A DNA stretch of 64,000 nt, taken from assembly GCF_904848625.1 (NCBI RefSeq), contig NZ_CAJHCP010000003.1:1-64000 (forward strand), in the 5' to 3' direction. Of this stretch, positions 46,442 to 56,385 are shown one piece after another (within the stretch, counting starts at the first letter, position 1; the number at the start of each line of letters is the position of its first letter). The DNA comes from Paraburkholderia metrosideri (GTDB lineage Bacteria; Pseudomonadota; Gammaproteobacteria; Burkholderiales; Burkholderiaceae). The position numbers were made by a program, and so were the translations under genes. The notes below the pieces were generated by a model. It was not told where the DNA came from, made no database searches, and saw nothing but the letters and a program-made list of their open reading frames with translations.

Positions 46442-47989
46442 TCACTCCGAACGCTGCGGATTCAATTTATTCACGTTCGAATACAGCTTGTTCAACGCCG
46501 AGATATAAGCCTTCGCAGAAGCCGCGACGATATCCGGATCAGTGCCCACGCCGTTGACGATGCGCCCACTCCTGGACAACCGCACCGTCACTTCGCCCTG
46601 CGCCTGCGTGCCGGTCGTAATCGCGTTGACCGAATACAGCAGCAACTCCGAACCGCTGCCCACTTCCGTTTCGATCGCATTGAGCGTGGCATCGACCGGG
46701 CCGTTGCCGCGCGCTTCGCCGGTGATCTCCTTGCCTTCCATCGAGAACACGATCTTCGCGTGCGGCTGTTCGCCAGTTTCCGAATGTTGCGACAGCGACA
46801 GAAACTTGTAGTGCTCCTTCTCCTGCGCTTCTGCCGATTCTTCCGTGACGATCGCGAGGATGTCCTCGTCGAAAATTTCCGACTTGCGGTCGGCCAGTTC
46901 CTTGAAGCGCGCAAAGGCGGAATTCAGCTCCGCTTCGCTATCGAGAGCAATGCCGAGTTCCTGCAGACGTTGCTTGAACGCGTTGCGGCCCGATAGCTTG
47001 CCGAGCACGATCTTGTTCGCACTCCAGCCCACGTCTTCGGCACGCATGATTTCGTAGGTGTCGCGCGCCTTCAGCACGCCGTCCTGGTGAATACCGGATG
47101 CGTGCGCAAACGCATTCGCACCGACTACCGCCTTGTTCGGCTGCACGACAAAACCGGTGATCTGCGACACCAGCTTCGACGCCGGCACGATCTGCGTCGT
47201 ATCGAGACCGACGTCGAGGCCGAAGTAATCCTTGCGCGTTTTCACCGCCATCACGATTTCTTCGAGCGACGTATTGCCAGCGCGCTCGCCGAGACCGTTG
47301 ATCGTGCACTCGACCTGCCGTGCGCCGCCAATCTGCACCCCGGCCAGCGAGTTCGCGACCGCCATGCCCAGGTCGTTATGGCAATGCACCGAGAAAACCG
47401 CCTTGTGCGAGTTCGGAATGCGCTCGCGCAGCGTTTTCACCAGTTGGCCGTACAGTTCCGGCACGCCGTAACCGACCGTATCCGCGATATTGATGGTGGT
47501 CGCGCCTTCGGCAATCACGGCTTCCAGCACGCGGCACAGAAAGTCCATGTCGGAACGGCTGCCGTCTTCCGGCGAAAACTCGACGTCGTCCGTGAACTTG
47601 CGGGCGAACCGCACCGCCAGTCTGGCCTGCTCGAACACCTGATCCGCTGTCATGCGCAGCTTCTTTTCCATATGCAGCGGCGACGTTGCGATGAACGTGT
47701 GGATGCGGAAATGATCGGCCGGCTTGAGCGCGTCGGCTGCGCGCTGGATGTCTTTGTCGTTCGCCCGGGCCAGCGAGCAGATCGTGCTGTCCTTGATCAT
47801 CCCTGCGATCGTCTGGATCGCGTCGAAGTCGCCGTTCGAGCTCGCCGCGAAGCCGGCTTCGATCACGTCCACTTTCATCCGCTCGAGTTGTTTCGCGATG
47901 CGGATTTTCTCTTCCTTCGTCATCGATGCACCGGGTGATTGCTCGCCGTCACGCAACGTGGTGTCGAATATGATCAGTTTGTCGGACAT
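46442..47989 (-). CDS. leuA: 2-isopropylmalate synthase
   Basis: A 515-residue LeuA of the long, leucine-regulated type. It condenses acetyl-CoA with 2-ketoisovalerate, the first committed step to leucine. The DRE-TIM motif [16 protein letters not shown], metal ligands in [12 protein letters not shown] and the substrate segment [14 protein letters not shown] are intact; the C-terminal regulatory domain occupies about residues 385-515. I start at ATG 47989 ([11 protein letters not shown]), with AGGAG ten bases upstream. The ilv genes that supply its precursor lie upstream on the same strand, beyond pssA and psd. Confidence 0.96.
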   Translation of the reverse strand: MSDKLIIFDTTLRDGEQSPGASMTKEEKIRIAKQLERMKVDVIEAGFAASSNGDFDAIQTIAGMIKDSTICSLARANDKDIQRAADALKPADHFRIHTFIATSPLHMEKKLRMTADQVFEQARLAVRFARKFTDDVEFSPEDGSRSDMDFLCRVLEAVIAEGATTINIADTVGYGVPELYGQLVKTLRERIPNSHKAVFSVHCHNDLGMAVANSLAGVQIGGARQVECTINGLGERAGNTSLEEIVMAVKTRKDYFGLDVGLDTTQIVPASKLVSQITGFVVQPNKAVVGANAFAHASGIHQDGVLKARDTYEIMRAEDVGWSANKIVLGKLSGRNAFKQRLQELGIALDSEAELNSAFARFKELADRKSEIFDEDILAIVTEESAEAQEKEHYKFLSLSQHSETGEQPHAKIVFSMEGKEITGEARGNGPVDATLNAIETEVGSGSELLLYSVNAITTGTQAQGEVTVRLSRSGRIVNGVGTDPDIVAASAKAYISALNKLYSNVNKLNPQRSE

Positions 47990-48278
47990 GTCGGGGCTCC
48001 TGGGGAGTCGTTCGATTGGGGGATCGGATCGTGGAGTGTCGCGGTTCGCATGACCGCTGCTGACGCTCATCCGCGAAATGATGCTGGCGGAAGGCAAACA
48101 GGCGAGCACGGGGACTGGCCCGGCGTCGGCGCAGACTCGGTGCGGCGGACGCGCCTGACGCCGGATTCACCACGCCAGCATTGGCTCGGCTCGCCTCGCC
48201 GCAACAAAGCGGTTTGCAGAGGCCCAACTTGAGATTCGCGTGGCGGCGCAAACGGAAACCCAACGCAGGTATCCAACG

Positions 48279-48307
48279 ACTATAACGGCATTCCCAGCAC
48301 CGTGCAA
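48279..48307 (-). promoter_or_regulatory. Candidate leuA promoter
   Basis: On the minus strand TTGCAC (48302-48307) and TATAGT (48279-48284) are 17 bases apart. The -10 matches 5/6 and the -35 matches 3/6. Confidence 0.5.
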
Positions 48308-48356
48308 TTAGCGCCGGACCTGCCTGCCAACGGCATTGCAAGGGCCTGCTCAAACG

Positions 48357-48386
48357 AAAAACGGCAGCCCGAAGGCCGCCGTTTTT
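48357..48386 (-). terminator. Terminator after pssA
   Basis: AAAAACGGC (48357-48365) and GCCGTTTTT (48378-48386) pair perfectly and are extended inward by AGCCC/GGC; on the minus strand the stem ends in Ts. Confidence 0.8.
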
Positions 48387-48418
48387 ACGATATGAACAGG
48401 GAGCACCGCGTAGCGCCG

Positions 48419-49288
48419 TTACCTGTCGTGCGCCACCGAACGAGCCGGATTTGCCCGGCCCCGCAACGCCTGGTAGCCCCAGAAAACGTAGCCCGACAGA
48501 CCGTACAGCACGAACAGGCCGAACAGCATCAGCGGCGGATCGGACGACACCAGCACGAACGCGACCACCACCAGCAGAATCACGCCGAACGGCACGCGAT
48601 GGCGCACGTCGAGCGCCTTGCCGCTGTAGAACGGCGCGTTCGACACCATCGTCACGCCCGCATAGATGGTCAGCACGAACGCGACCCACGGCAGCCAGAC
48701 CAGCTTCAGCGGCACGCGGTTATCGGTGGCAAGCCACACGAAACCGGCGATCAGCGCCGCCGCAGCCGGGCTCGGCATGCCCTGGAAAAACCGCTTGTCG
48801 ACCACGCCGATGTTCGTATTGAAGCGCGCCAGCCGCAAAGCCGCGCCCGAACAGTAGACGAACGCCGCGAGCCAGCCCCAGCGGCCCAGGTCCTTCAGAA
48901 TCCACTCGTACATCACCAGCGCAGGCGCCACGCCGAACGACACCATGTCCGACAGGCTGTCGAACTGCTCGCCGAACGCGCTTTGCGTATGGGTCATGCG
49001 GGCGACGCGACCGTCCATGCCGTCGAGCACCATCGCGACGAAAATCGCGATCGCCGCGATCTCGAAGCGCACGTTCATCGCCTGAACGACCGCGAAGAAC
49101 CCGCAGAACAGCGCGGCCGTGGTGAACGCGTTCGGCAGCAGATAAATGCCGCGCTTTCTCAGGAACTGCTGACGCTGCGCGCGCCGGCTGTCGACAGCCG
49201 ACGACTCCGCCGCCATCGGCTTGTTGCGGCGGAACGGACGCGGCAGCTGTCCGCTGTTACGGGGTCGACGCGGTTTGAATGCGGCCAT
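48419..49288 (-). CDS. pssA: CDP-diacylglycerol-serine O-phosphatidyltransferase
   Basis: A 289-residue membrane enzyme that makes phosphatidylserine from CDP-diacylglycerol and serine. The CDP-alcohol phosphotransferase motif is complete: DGMDGRVARM, then SAFGEQFDSLSD with its three catalytic aspartates. About eight helices; a 45-residue basic N-terminus precedes the first. It lies 24 bases downstream of psd, which uses its product. Confidence 0.94.
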   Translation of the reverse strand: MAAFKPRRPRNSGQLPRPFRRNKPMAAESSAVDSRRAQRQQFLRKRGIYLLPNAFTTAALFCGFFAVVQAMNVRFEIAAIAIFVAMVLDGMDGRVARMTHTQSAFGEQFDSLSDMVSFGVAPALVMYEWILKDLGRWGWLAAFVYCSGAALRLARFNTNIGVVDKRFFQGMPSPAAAALIAGFVWLATDNRVPLKLVWLPWVAFVLTIYAGVTMVSNAPFYSGKALDVRHRVPFGVILLVVVAFVLVSSDPPLMLFGLFVLYGLSGYVFWGYQALRGRANPARSVAHDR

Positions 49289-49312
49289 TCGGAAAACCTC
49301 CTGTATGCCGCT

Positions 49313-49951
49313 TTAGAGTTCAGCGAGGATCGTGGACGACGCGGAGACCTTCTCGCCGATCGACACACGCGGACGGCTGCCCAACGGCAGATACACGTCG
49401 ACGCGCGAGCCAAACCGGATGAAACCATAACGCTGGCCACGGGTAAGCGGCTCACCCGCGCGTACGTAGCAAAGAATGCGCCGTGCAATCAAACCGGCGA
49501 TCTGAACCGACGTCACCGTCTGCCCGCCCGCCATTTCGATCACGACCGCGTTCCGCTCGTTTTCGGTCGACGCTTTGTCCACGGCGGCATTCAGATAAGC
49601 GCCCGGGAAATATTCGACCTTGGAGATCGCACCATCCACCGGCGAACGCTGTGAGTGGACGTTGAACACATTCATGAACACGCTGATTTTCAGCGCTTCG
49701 CGATTGGCGTACGGATCATGCGCAGTCTCGACTGCGACGATGCGGCCGTCAGCCGGGCACAGCACCGCGTTGGCCTGGGTGGGGATCGGACGGGCAGGGT
49801 CGCGGAAGAACTGCACGACGAAGATCAGGATCAGCCAGAAGAGCCACGCAAAACCGAACCCCGCGAAGGCGTGAACCAGTAATGCAACAACAGCCGCGAT
49901 GGCGATGAACGGCCAGCCTTCTCGCGCGATGATCGGATGAGGGTAATTCAT
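49313..49951 (-). CDS. psd: Phosphatidylserine decarboxylase (short, PSD-A type proenzyme)
   Basis: A 212-residue proenzyme that decarboxylates phosphatidylserine to phosphatidylethanolamine. An N-terminal membrane helix pair is followed by the catalytic domain; self-cleavage at Gly181-Ser182 ([13 protein letters not shown]) would leave a pyruvoyl group on the short alpha chain. The FGS site marks the short, PSD-A-like class. Start ATG 49951; the longer frame runs into the ilvC terminator. Adjacent to pssA as one lipid operon. Confidence 0.94.
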   Translation of the reverse strand: MNYPHPIIAREGWPFIAIAAVVALLVHAFAGFGFAWLFWLILIFVVQFFRDPARPIPTQANAVLCPADGRIVAVETAHDPYANREALKISVFMNVFNVHSQRSPVDGAISKVEYFPGAYLNAAVDKASTENERNAVVIEMAGGQTVTSVQIAGLIARRILCYVRAGEPLTRGQRYGFIRFGSRVDVYLPLGSRPRVSIGEKVSASSTILAEL

Positions 49952-49988
49952 GGATGGCTTCTGTATTTTTGTAAAACCGTAGGATAGC

Positions 49989-50027
49989 AAAAGCCGCCCA
50001 GGGTTCAGCACCCTTGGACGGCTTTTT
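49989..50027 (-). terminator. Terminator after ilvC
   Basis: AAAAGCCG (49989-49996) and CGGCTTTT (50019-50026) with an inner CCCAGGGT/ACCCTTGG-type extension, ending in Ts on the minus strand. It separates ilvC from psd-pssA. Confidence 0.8.
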
Positions 50028-50073
50028 GATTTGTCCGGCTGTTACGACGTTGCCGGACCTTTGCAACCCATGC

Positions 50074-51117
<1,044 letters not shown>

Positions 51118-51199
51118 TCAGTGAAATTCAAATACTGCGAATAGTGTGCTGCTGGCCGGGTTGATCGGGTACTGCCCAGCCGTTCGATCGTGACGCGCG

Positions 51200-51691
51200 T
51201 CAGACCTTCAGAATGCGCTCGCCGCGCCCAATGCCCGAACTTCCGGTACGGACCGTTTCGAGAATGGCCGTGGAATCGAGCCCTTCGATGAAGGCGTCGA
51301 GCTTGTCGGCCGCGCCCGTCAGTTCGATCGTGTAGGTCTTTTCGGTGACGTCGATGATGCGGCCGCGGAAAATGTCCGACATCCGCTTCATCTCCTCACG
51401 TTCCTTGCCGACCGCCCTTACCTTGATCAACATCAGCTCGCGTTCGATGTGGGCACCCTCGGTAAGGTCGACCACTTTCACCACCTCGATAAGGCGGTTC
51501 AGATGCTTCGTGATCTGTTCGATCACGTCGTCCGAGCCAATGGAGACGATGGTCATGCGCGACAGCGAACGGTCTTCGGTCGGAGCCACCGTCAAGGTTT
51601 CAATGTTGTAGCCACGTGCCGAGAAGAGACCAACCACGCGTGATAACGCGCCCGGTTCGTTTTCCAGCAGGACTGAAATGATGTGTCTCAT
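51200..51691 (-). CDS. ilvN: Acetolactate synthase small (regulatory) subunit
   Basis: A 163-residue regulatory subunit with an N-terminal ACT domain (MRHIISVLLENEPGALSRVVGLFSARGYNIETL) that confers valine feedback, and a C-terminal domain. The length class is that of IlvH/IlvN of the ilvIH type. It follows ilvB by 134 bases. Confidence 0.95.
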   Translation of the reverse strand: MRHIISVLLENEPGALSRVVGLFSARGYNIETLTVAPTEDRSLSRMTIVSIGSDDVIEQITKHLNRLIEVVKVVDLTEGAHIERELMLIKVRAVGKEREEMKRMSDIFRGRIIDVTEKTYTIELTGAADKLDAFIEGLDSTAILETVRTGSSGIGRGERILKV

Positions 51692-51792
51692 GTTTCGCTT
51701 CTTCCAGATGTTTTGTCGATGTCCGCGAGCGGTTCGGCGCCGCTTCGTCCGCTGTCGCCTTTTTTGAAGACGTGCGTGACGAAGCCGGCGCT

Positions 51793-51812
51793 GGGCTTAC
51801 TTGAGTAAGCCC
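51793..51812. repeat. Perfect inverted repeat in the ilvB-ilvN gap
   Basis: GGGCTTACT (51793-51801) and AGTAAGCCC (51804-51812) separated by TG, 14 bases after the ilvB stop. No T run follows. A likely mRNA hairpin between the two subunit genes. Confidence 0.55.
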
Positions 51813-51825
51813 AAACGAGCCGCCG

Positions 51826-53589
51826 TTATAGATCTTCCGAACCCATGAGCATCTCGGTGATGCCCTTGCCGGCCTGAACCATCGGCCAGACGTTTTCGGT
51901 CGGATCGGTCTGGAAATCGAGAAACACAGTGCGATCTTTCAGGCGCAGTGCTTCCTTGAGCGCCGGCTCGACATCGGCCGTGCGTTCGATACGCATGCCG
52001 ACATGGCCGTACGCTTCGGCGAGCTTCACGAAGTCAGGCAGCGCATCCATGTACGAATGCGAATAACGCTTGCTGTATTCGATCTGCTGCCACTGGCGCA
52101 CCATGCCCAGATAGCGGTTGTTCAGCGAAATGATCTTGATGGGCGTCTCGTACTGCTTGCAGGTCGAGAGCTCCTGGATACACATCTGGATCGAGCCTTC
52201 GCCCGTGATACAGAGCACGTCGTCGTCCGGGTGCGCCATCTTCACGCCCATCGCCGCCGGCAGACCGAAGCCCATCGTGCCGAGACCGCCGGAATTGATC
52301 CAGCGACGCGGCTTGTTGAAGCGATAGAACTGCGCGGCCCACATCTGGTGCTGGCCGACGTCGGAACACACGAAGGCATTGCCGTCGGTCAATTCCCACG
52401 CCTTTTCCACCACGTACTGCGGCTTGATGATGTCGCTCTTGCGGTCGAACTTCAGGCAGTCTTTCGCGCGCCAGGCTTCGATGTCTTTCCACCAGTCGGC
52501 GAGGGCCGCGGTGTCCGGGCCATGCTCGGCGGTCTGCAACTGTTCGATCAGCTCTTTCAGCACTTCCTTCACGTCGCCGACAATAGGAATGTCGACCTTG
52601 ACGCGCTTGGAAATGGAAGAAGGATCGATGTCGATATGGATGATCTTGCGCGGACGCGACGCGAAGTGCGCCGGGTCGCCGATCACGCGGTCGTCGAAGC
52701 GCGCGCCAATGGCGATCAGCACGTCGCAGTGCTGCATTGCCATGTTGGCTTCGTACGTACCGTGCATGCCGAGCATGCCGAGGAATTTCTTGTCGCTCGC
52801 ACGGTAGCCGCCCAGACCCATCAACGTGTTGGTGATCGGGTAGCCGAGCAGGTCGGCGAACTGGTTCAGCTCACGCGATGCGTCCGCGAGAATGATGCCG
52901 CCGCCGGTGTAGATATACGGGCGCTTCGCCGACAGCAGCAGCGAAACCGCCTTGCGGATCTGACCGGAGTGGCCCTTCGTAACCGGGTTATACGAACGCA
53001 GCGACACGCTCTTGAGCGGTTCATATTGGCAAGGCGCCTTCGACACGTCTTTCGGAATGTCGATCAGCACCGGGCCGGGACGACCGGTACGGGCAATGTA
53101 AAACGCTTTCTTGACGGTAGCGGCGAGGTCGCGCACATCTTTCACGAGGAAGTTGTGCTTCACGCAAGGACGCGTGATGCCGACCGTATCGCACTCCTGA
53201 AACGCATCCTGACCGATCGCGGCAGTCGGCACCTGGCCGCTGATCACCACCATTGGAATCGAATCCATGTAGGCGGTCGCGATGCCAGTCACCGCATTGG
53301 TGACGCCGGGGCCGGAGGTCACGAGACACACACCGACATTGCCGGTGGAACGCGCATAGGCGTCGGCGGCGTGGACCGCGGCCTGTTCGTGACGCACGAG
53401 GACGTGCTGGAATTTGTCCTGCTTGTACAGCTCGTCGTAAATGTAGAGTACCGAGCCGCCGGGATAGCCCCAGATGTATTCGACGTTCTCGTCGGCCAGT
53501 GCCTTCATGAGCACGGTGGCGCCGATAGAGTCAGCATCCTGATGGGGGGTCGTATCCGACGTGGAGAATTCCGCGCTGGGCATATTCAT
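51826..53589 (-). CDS. ilvB: Acetolactate synthase large subunit, biosynthetic type
   Basis: A 587-residue TPP- and FAD-dependent enzyme, first common step of branched-chain amino acid synthesis. The catalytic Glu lies in VRHEQAAVHAADAYAR, the FAD-binding region is central, and the C-terminal TPP motif reads GEGSIQMCIQELSTC...LNNRYLG, with Glu in place of the usual GDG Asp. Start ATG 53589, with AAGGTGA upstream; a second ATG two codons in is possible. Forms the ilvB-ilvN-ilvC unit. Confidence 0.96.
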   Translation of the reverse strand: MNMPSAEFSTSDTTPHQDADSIGATVLMKALADENVEYIWGYPGGSVLYIYDELYKQDKFQHVLVRHEQAAVHAADAYARSTGNVGVCLVTSGPGVTNAVTGIATAYMDSIPMVVISGQVPTAAIGQDAFQECDTVGITRPCVKHNFLVKDVRDLAATVKKAFYIARTGRPGPVLIDIPKDVSKAPCQYEPLKSVSLRSYNPVTKGHSGQIRKAVSLLLSAKRPYIYTGGGIILADASRELNQFADLLGYPITNTLMGLGGYRASDKKFLGMLGMHGTYEANMAMQHCDVLIAIGARFDDRVIGDPAHFASRPRKIIHIDIDPSSISKRVKVDIPIVGDVKEVLKELIEQLQTAEHGPDTAALADWWKDIEAWRAKDCLKFDRKSDIIKPQYVVEKAWELTDGNAFVCSDVGQHQMWAAQFYRFNKPRRWINSGGLGTMGFGLPAAMGVKMAHPDDDVLCITGEGSIQMCIQELSTCKQYETPIKIISLNNRYLGMVRQWQQIEYSKRYSHSYMDALPDFVKLAEAYGHVGMRIERTADVEPALKEALRLKDRTVFLDFQTDPTENVWPMVQAGKGITEMLMGSEDL

Positions 53590-53952
53590 TTATTCACCTT
53601 TCGAATTTTCGGCAAAAAATTGATCGGGTGCTCTCTGCCGGGCTCGTGACTCGGGTTCAAGCGGCGCGTCCAGTTGACAGGTGAGCTTCTTGGGCCACAC
53701 CTCAATTGAGACAACTCACTTATGTTGCGAACCAGCGAAGATATCTGCAGATGGACGCGCGGTCAAGCAAATATTGCCTTTGCGCCCTGCCCCCGAATCC
53801 ACGCTGACCGTCATCCTTCTGCAATTTTTGTTATCGAAATGCAAGCCAGGACATGTTTCACCCCAGCCTTCACAAAAGTTTGTTAGCATCCGCGAGCTTT
53901 ACGACATTTTTCGACCGATTACGCGCACGCTCGCTGCGCCGACCCCCAACGG
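53590..53952. other. Divergent intergenic region between ilvB and the sigma-factor gene
   Basis: No gene is supported here. It contains the ilvB promoter, a roughly 140-base ilvB leader without a visible leader peptide, a small CTCAATTGAG palindrome at 53701-53710 and an A/T-rich stretch near 53815-53900 that probably carries the sigma-factor promoter. Confidence 0.45.
53738..53766 (-). promoter_or_regulatory. Candidate ilvB promoter
   Basis: On the minus strand TTGACC (53761-53766) and TATCTT (53738-53743) are 17 bases apart, about 150 bases before ilvB. Confidence 0.55.
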
Positions 53953-54516
53953 ATGGCATCAGACAAGGAACTCGCCGACTTTCTGGCGGGCGTCGAAAGG
54001 CGCGCATTCAAGCAGACGGTCTACGCCGTGCGGGACGACGACGCCTCGCTGGATATCGTGCAGGACGCGATGATCAAGCTCGCCGAAAAATACGGCGACC
54101 GTCCACCCGCCGAACTTCCGCTGCTGTTTCAGCGTATTCTGCAAAATGCAATGCACGACTATTTCCGTCGTGCGAAAGTACGCAATACCTGGGTGAGTCT
54201 GTTTTCGTCGCTGGGCAACGCCGACGACGACGAATTCGATCCGCTGGAAACATTCGAAGCCCAGCAAGGCTCGGCCGGCGCCGAGAGCAATGAGCAAAAA
54301 CTCGAACGCGAACAGGTATTGCAACTGATCGACGACGAGATCCAAAAATTGCCGGCACGTCAACGGGAGGCGTTTCTCATGCGTTATTGGGAAGATATGG
54401 ATGTCGCCGAGACTGCCGCCGCGATGGGCTGCTCCGAAGGCAGTGTGAAAACGCACTGTTCGCGGGCCACCCACACGCTGGCGCAAGCGCTCAAGGCCAA
54501 AGGAATCACGCTATGA
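53953..54516 (+). CDS. ECF-like RNA polymerase sigma factor
   Basis: A 187-residue sigma70-family factor with only regions 2 and 4. Region 2 spans about residues 25-80 (DIVQDAMIKLAEKY, QRILQNAMHDYFRR) and region 4 about residues 125-182 (LPARQREAFLMRYWEDMDVAETAAAMGCSEGSVKTH). The linker is acidic and longer than usual. It starts at ATG 53953 with a weak ribosome site and its stop overlaps the next gene (ATGA). The neighbours encode membrane proteins, so one may be its anti-sigma factor. The regulon is unknown. Confidence 0.85.
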   Translation: MASDKELADFLAGVERRAFKQTVYAVRDDDASLDIVQDAMIKLAEKYGDRPPAELPLLFQRILQNAMHDYFRRAKVRNTWVSLFSSLGNADDDEFDPLETFEAQQGSAGAESNEQKLEREQVLQLIDDEIQKLPARQREAFLMRYWEDMDVAETAAAMGCSEGSVKTHCSRATHTLAQALKAKGITL

Positions 54517-54941
54517 GCTCCCTCGAAACCAAAGAACTCGAGTTCGCCCGCCAGGTGCGCCGCGCACTCGACGAAAACGCCGCCAGCATTGCCCCCGCCA
54601 CCGTCGACCGACTCGCCGCGGCGCGCCGTGCCGCGCTTGCCCGCAAGAAGCCCGACACGGTCAGTGCGCCGGTGTTCGTGCCCGCATTCGCCGGCGCGGG
54701 CATGCCGACCGGTCTCGCGCAACCCGAACTTCCGCAGCGCCGCCGCTCGAAGCTGAGCCGCTTTGCGCTGGCGTGGCCGCTCGCTGCGCTGGTGGCGAGC
54801 CTGATCGGCATTGCGTACTGGGAAGACCAGCAGCGCACCGCCGAACTCGCCGATATCGATGCCGCCATGCTTAGCGACGACCTGCCGCTCAATGCCTATC
54901 TCGACCACGGCTTTAACGCGTACCTTTCACGCGCCCACTGA
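54513..54941 (+). CDS. DUF3619 family single-pass membrane protein, possible anti-sigma factor
   Basis: A 142-residue protein. Residues 1-80 are hydrophilic and helical (SSLETKELEFARQVRRALDE), one membrane helix lies at about residues 87-107 (FALAWPLAALVASLIGIAYW), and a short acidic tail follows. This topology and its start inside the stop of the sigma-factor gene fit an anti-sigma factor, but no zinc-binding anti-sigma motif (HxxxCxxC) is present. DUF3619 is known mainly from betaproteobacteria and has no established function. Confidence 0.72.
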   Translation: MSSLETKELEFARQVRRALDENAASIAPATVDRLAAARRAALARKKPDTVSAPVFVPAFAGAGMPTGLAQPELPQRRRSKLSRFALAWPLAALVASLIGIAYWEDQQRTAELADIDAAMLSDDLPLNAYLDHGFNAYLSRAH

Positions 54942-54957
54942 GCGGGAGATTCTTCGG

Positions 54958-55725
54958 GTGAGTTACAAGCGCGGCCTGGCCGTTGTATTCGGATGCGCGA
55001 TCGCGGCTCTGGTGTCGTTCGCCGCGACCTATCCGCGCTTTCACCCGGGCACGTCGCCTGCCAGCGGCCCGTCGGCCGGCAGCAATGCGACCGCCAGGGC
55101 TCCCGCCCCCACCCTCGCTGTCGAGTTACCGGATCTGGCTGGCAGCACCAGCCCGCTCGCGTGGTCACGCCTGACGTCAGCCGAACATCTCGCGCTCGCC
55201 CCTTTCGAAGCCCAGTGGGATTCGTTCAGCGACGAGCGCAAGCGGAAATGGATCAAGATCGCGTCGCGTTATCCAAAAATGTCGCCGGATACGCAAAAAC
55301 GCCTGCATGACCGGATGAGCGAGTGGGTGCGCATGACGCCCGATCAGCGCCGTGTCGCCCGTGAAAACTATCAGGTGTCGAAAGAGTTGCCGCGCGAGAC
55401 CCGTCAGAACGCGTGGAAGGCTTATCAGCAGTTGTCGCCGGAACAGAAGGAAAAGCTGGCCGCCAGCGAGCGTAAGCGGCGGCCTAGCGTCGTCAGTGCG
55501 CCGCCGTCCGGACATAACGAAATCAAAGGGATCGACCGCCTCGTCAACGCGCGCGAGCATGGCGCGAGCGGCGTAGCGGCGGCAAGCGCAGCGGCAGCCG
55601 AGGCATTGCCGGGTCCGGCGGCCGCATCCGGCGTTCCGGCCACGCCGGCTGCGGGCAGTTTCGTCCCCGCCACGCCCTTGCCCGTTTCGCCCGCCGACGC
55701 GCCGTCGATCTTCAAGGGTTCCTGA
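54958..55725 (+). CDS. DUF3106 domain protein, membrane-anchored or exported
   Basis: A 255-residue protein with an N-terminal hydrophobic helix (LAVVFGCAIAALVSFAATY) acting as anchor or signal. The DUF3106 domain (about residues 78-180) is helical with repeated aromatic/basic motifs: LAPFEAQWDSFSDERKRKW, RYPKMSPDTQKRLHDRMSEW, MTPDQRRVARENY, LSPEQKEKLAA. An Ala/Pro-rich low-complexity tail follows. GTG start at 54958 with GGGAG upstream; the longer frame overlaps DUF3619. Probably periplasmic; function unknown. Confidence 0.74.
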   Translation: MSYKRGLAVVFGCAIAALVSFAATYPRFHPGTSPASGPSAGSNATARAPAPTLAVELPDLAGSTSPLAWSRLTSAEHLALAPFEAQWDSFSDERKRKWIKIASRYPKMSPDTQKRLHDRMSEWVRMTPDQRRVARENYQVSKELPRETRQNAWKAYQQLSPEQKEKLAASERKRRPSVVSAPPSGHNEIKGIDRLVNAREHGASGVAAASAAAAEALPGPAAASGVPATPAAGSFVPATPLPVSPADAPSIFKGS

Positions 55726-55738
55726 GCGGACCGCCATC

Positions 55739-56260
55739 GTGTCCCAGCCCCTGACTACCTCATCCCTGCCCGCCGATGCGCCCAGCATCGTCCCCACCGT
55801 CCGTCGCCGGCTCGCTGCGCTGCTTTACGAGGCACTGATCCTGTTCGGCGTGGTGTTTATCGCCGGCTATCTGTTCAGCACGTTGACGCAGCAACGCAAC
55901 GGACTGACCCATCACAACCTGCTCGCAGCGTGGATCGGCCTCGTGGTCGGCGTGTACTTTGTCTGGTTCTGGACGCACAGCGGCCAGACGTTGCCGATGA
56001 AAACGTGGCGCCTGCGCGTGGTCGCGGCTGACGGCTCACCGCTCTCCACCGCCCGCGCAATCGCCCGCTATGTGCTCGCGTGGTTGTGGTTCCTGCCGCC
56101 GCTCGCGCTGCATCCGCTGCTGGGTCTGCGTTTGCCGCAGACGCTGGTGATCGCGGGCATCTGGTTCGTGCTGTGGGCCGCCACCGGCCGCTTCGATCCG
56201 CAACGTCAATTCCTGCACGACCGCCTCGCGGGTACCCGCATCATCGGCGTCACTCGCTGA
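55739..56260 (+). CDS. RDD family membrane protein
   Basis: A 173-residue RDD-domain protein with about four hydrophobic segments. The family's Arg and Asp positions are seen in VRRRLAALLYEALILFG and near FDPQRQFLHDRLAGTRII; TLPMKTWRLRVV is typical. Function unknown; some RDD proteins affect ion homeostasis. Thirteen bases after DUF3106, last gene of the sigma-factor operon. Confidence 0.83.
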   Translation: MSQPLTTSSLPADAPSIVPTVRRRLAALLYEALILFGVVFIAGYLFSTLTQQRNGLTHHNLLAAWIGLVVGVYFVWFWTHSGQTLPMKTWRLRVVAADGSPLSTARAIARYVLAWLWFLPPLALHPLLGLRLPQTLVIAGIWFVLWAATGRFDPQRQFLHDRLAGTRIIGVTR

Positions 56261-56385
56261 ATCCGCTGTCTTCCCGGCAACACGCCCGACAACACGCCCG
56301 GCAGTAATAAGAACTTCTCATGACTGTCATGGCACAGTCACGCGCGCCTGGCTCAATACGGGCACTGCAACTCGACGCGTGAGCC

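Larger units (their letters stand above)
47990..48418 (-). other. Gene-free leuA leader region
   Basis: This 429-base gap holds the candidate leuA promoter, the pssA terminator, and a leader of roughly 280 bases. A minus-strand frame of 69 codons in it (about 48067-48276) is not leucine-rich and has no supported start, so I see no attenuator peptide. Confidence 0.45.

Noticed and set aside
48067..48276. Possible leucine leader peptide before leuA
   Set aside because: The 69-codon frame starts at TTG, lacks runs of Leu codons and has no terminator/antiterminator pair.
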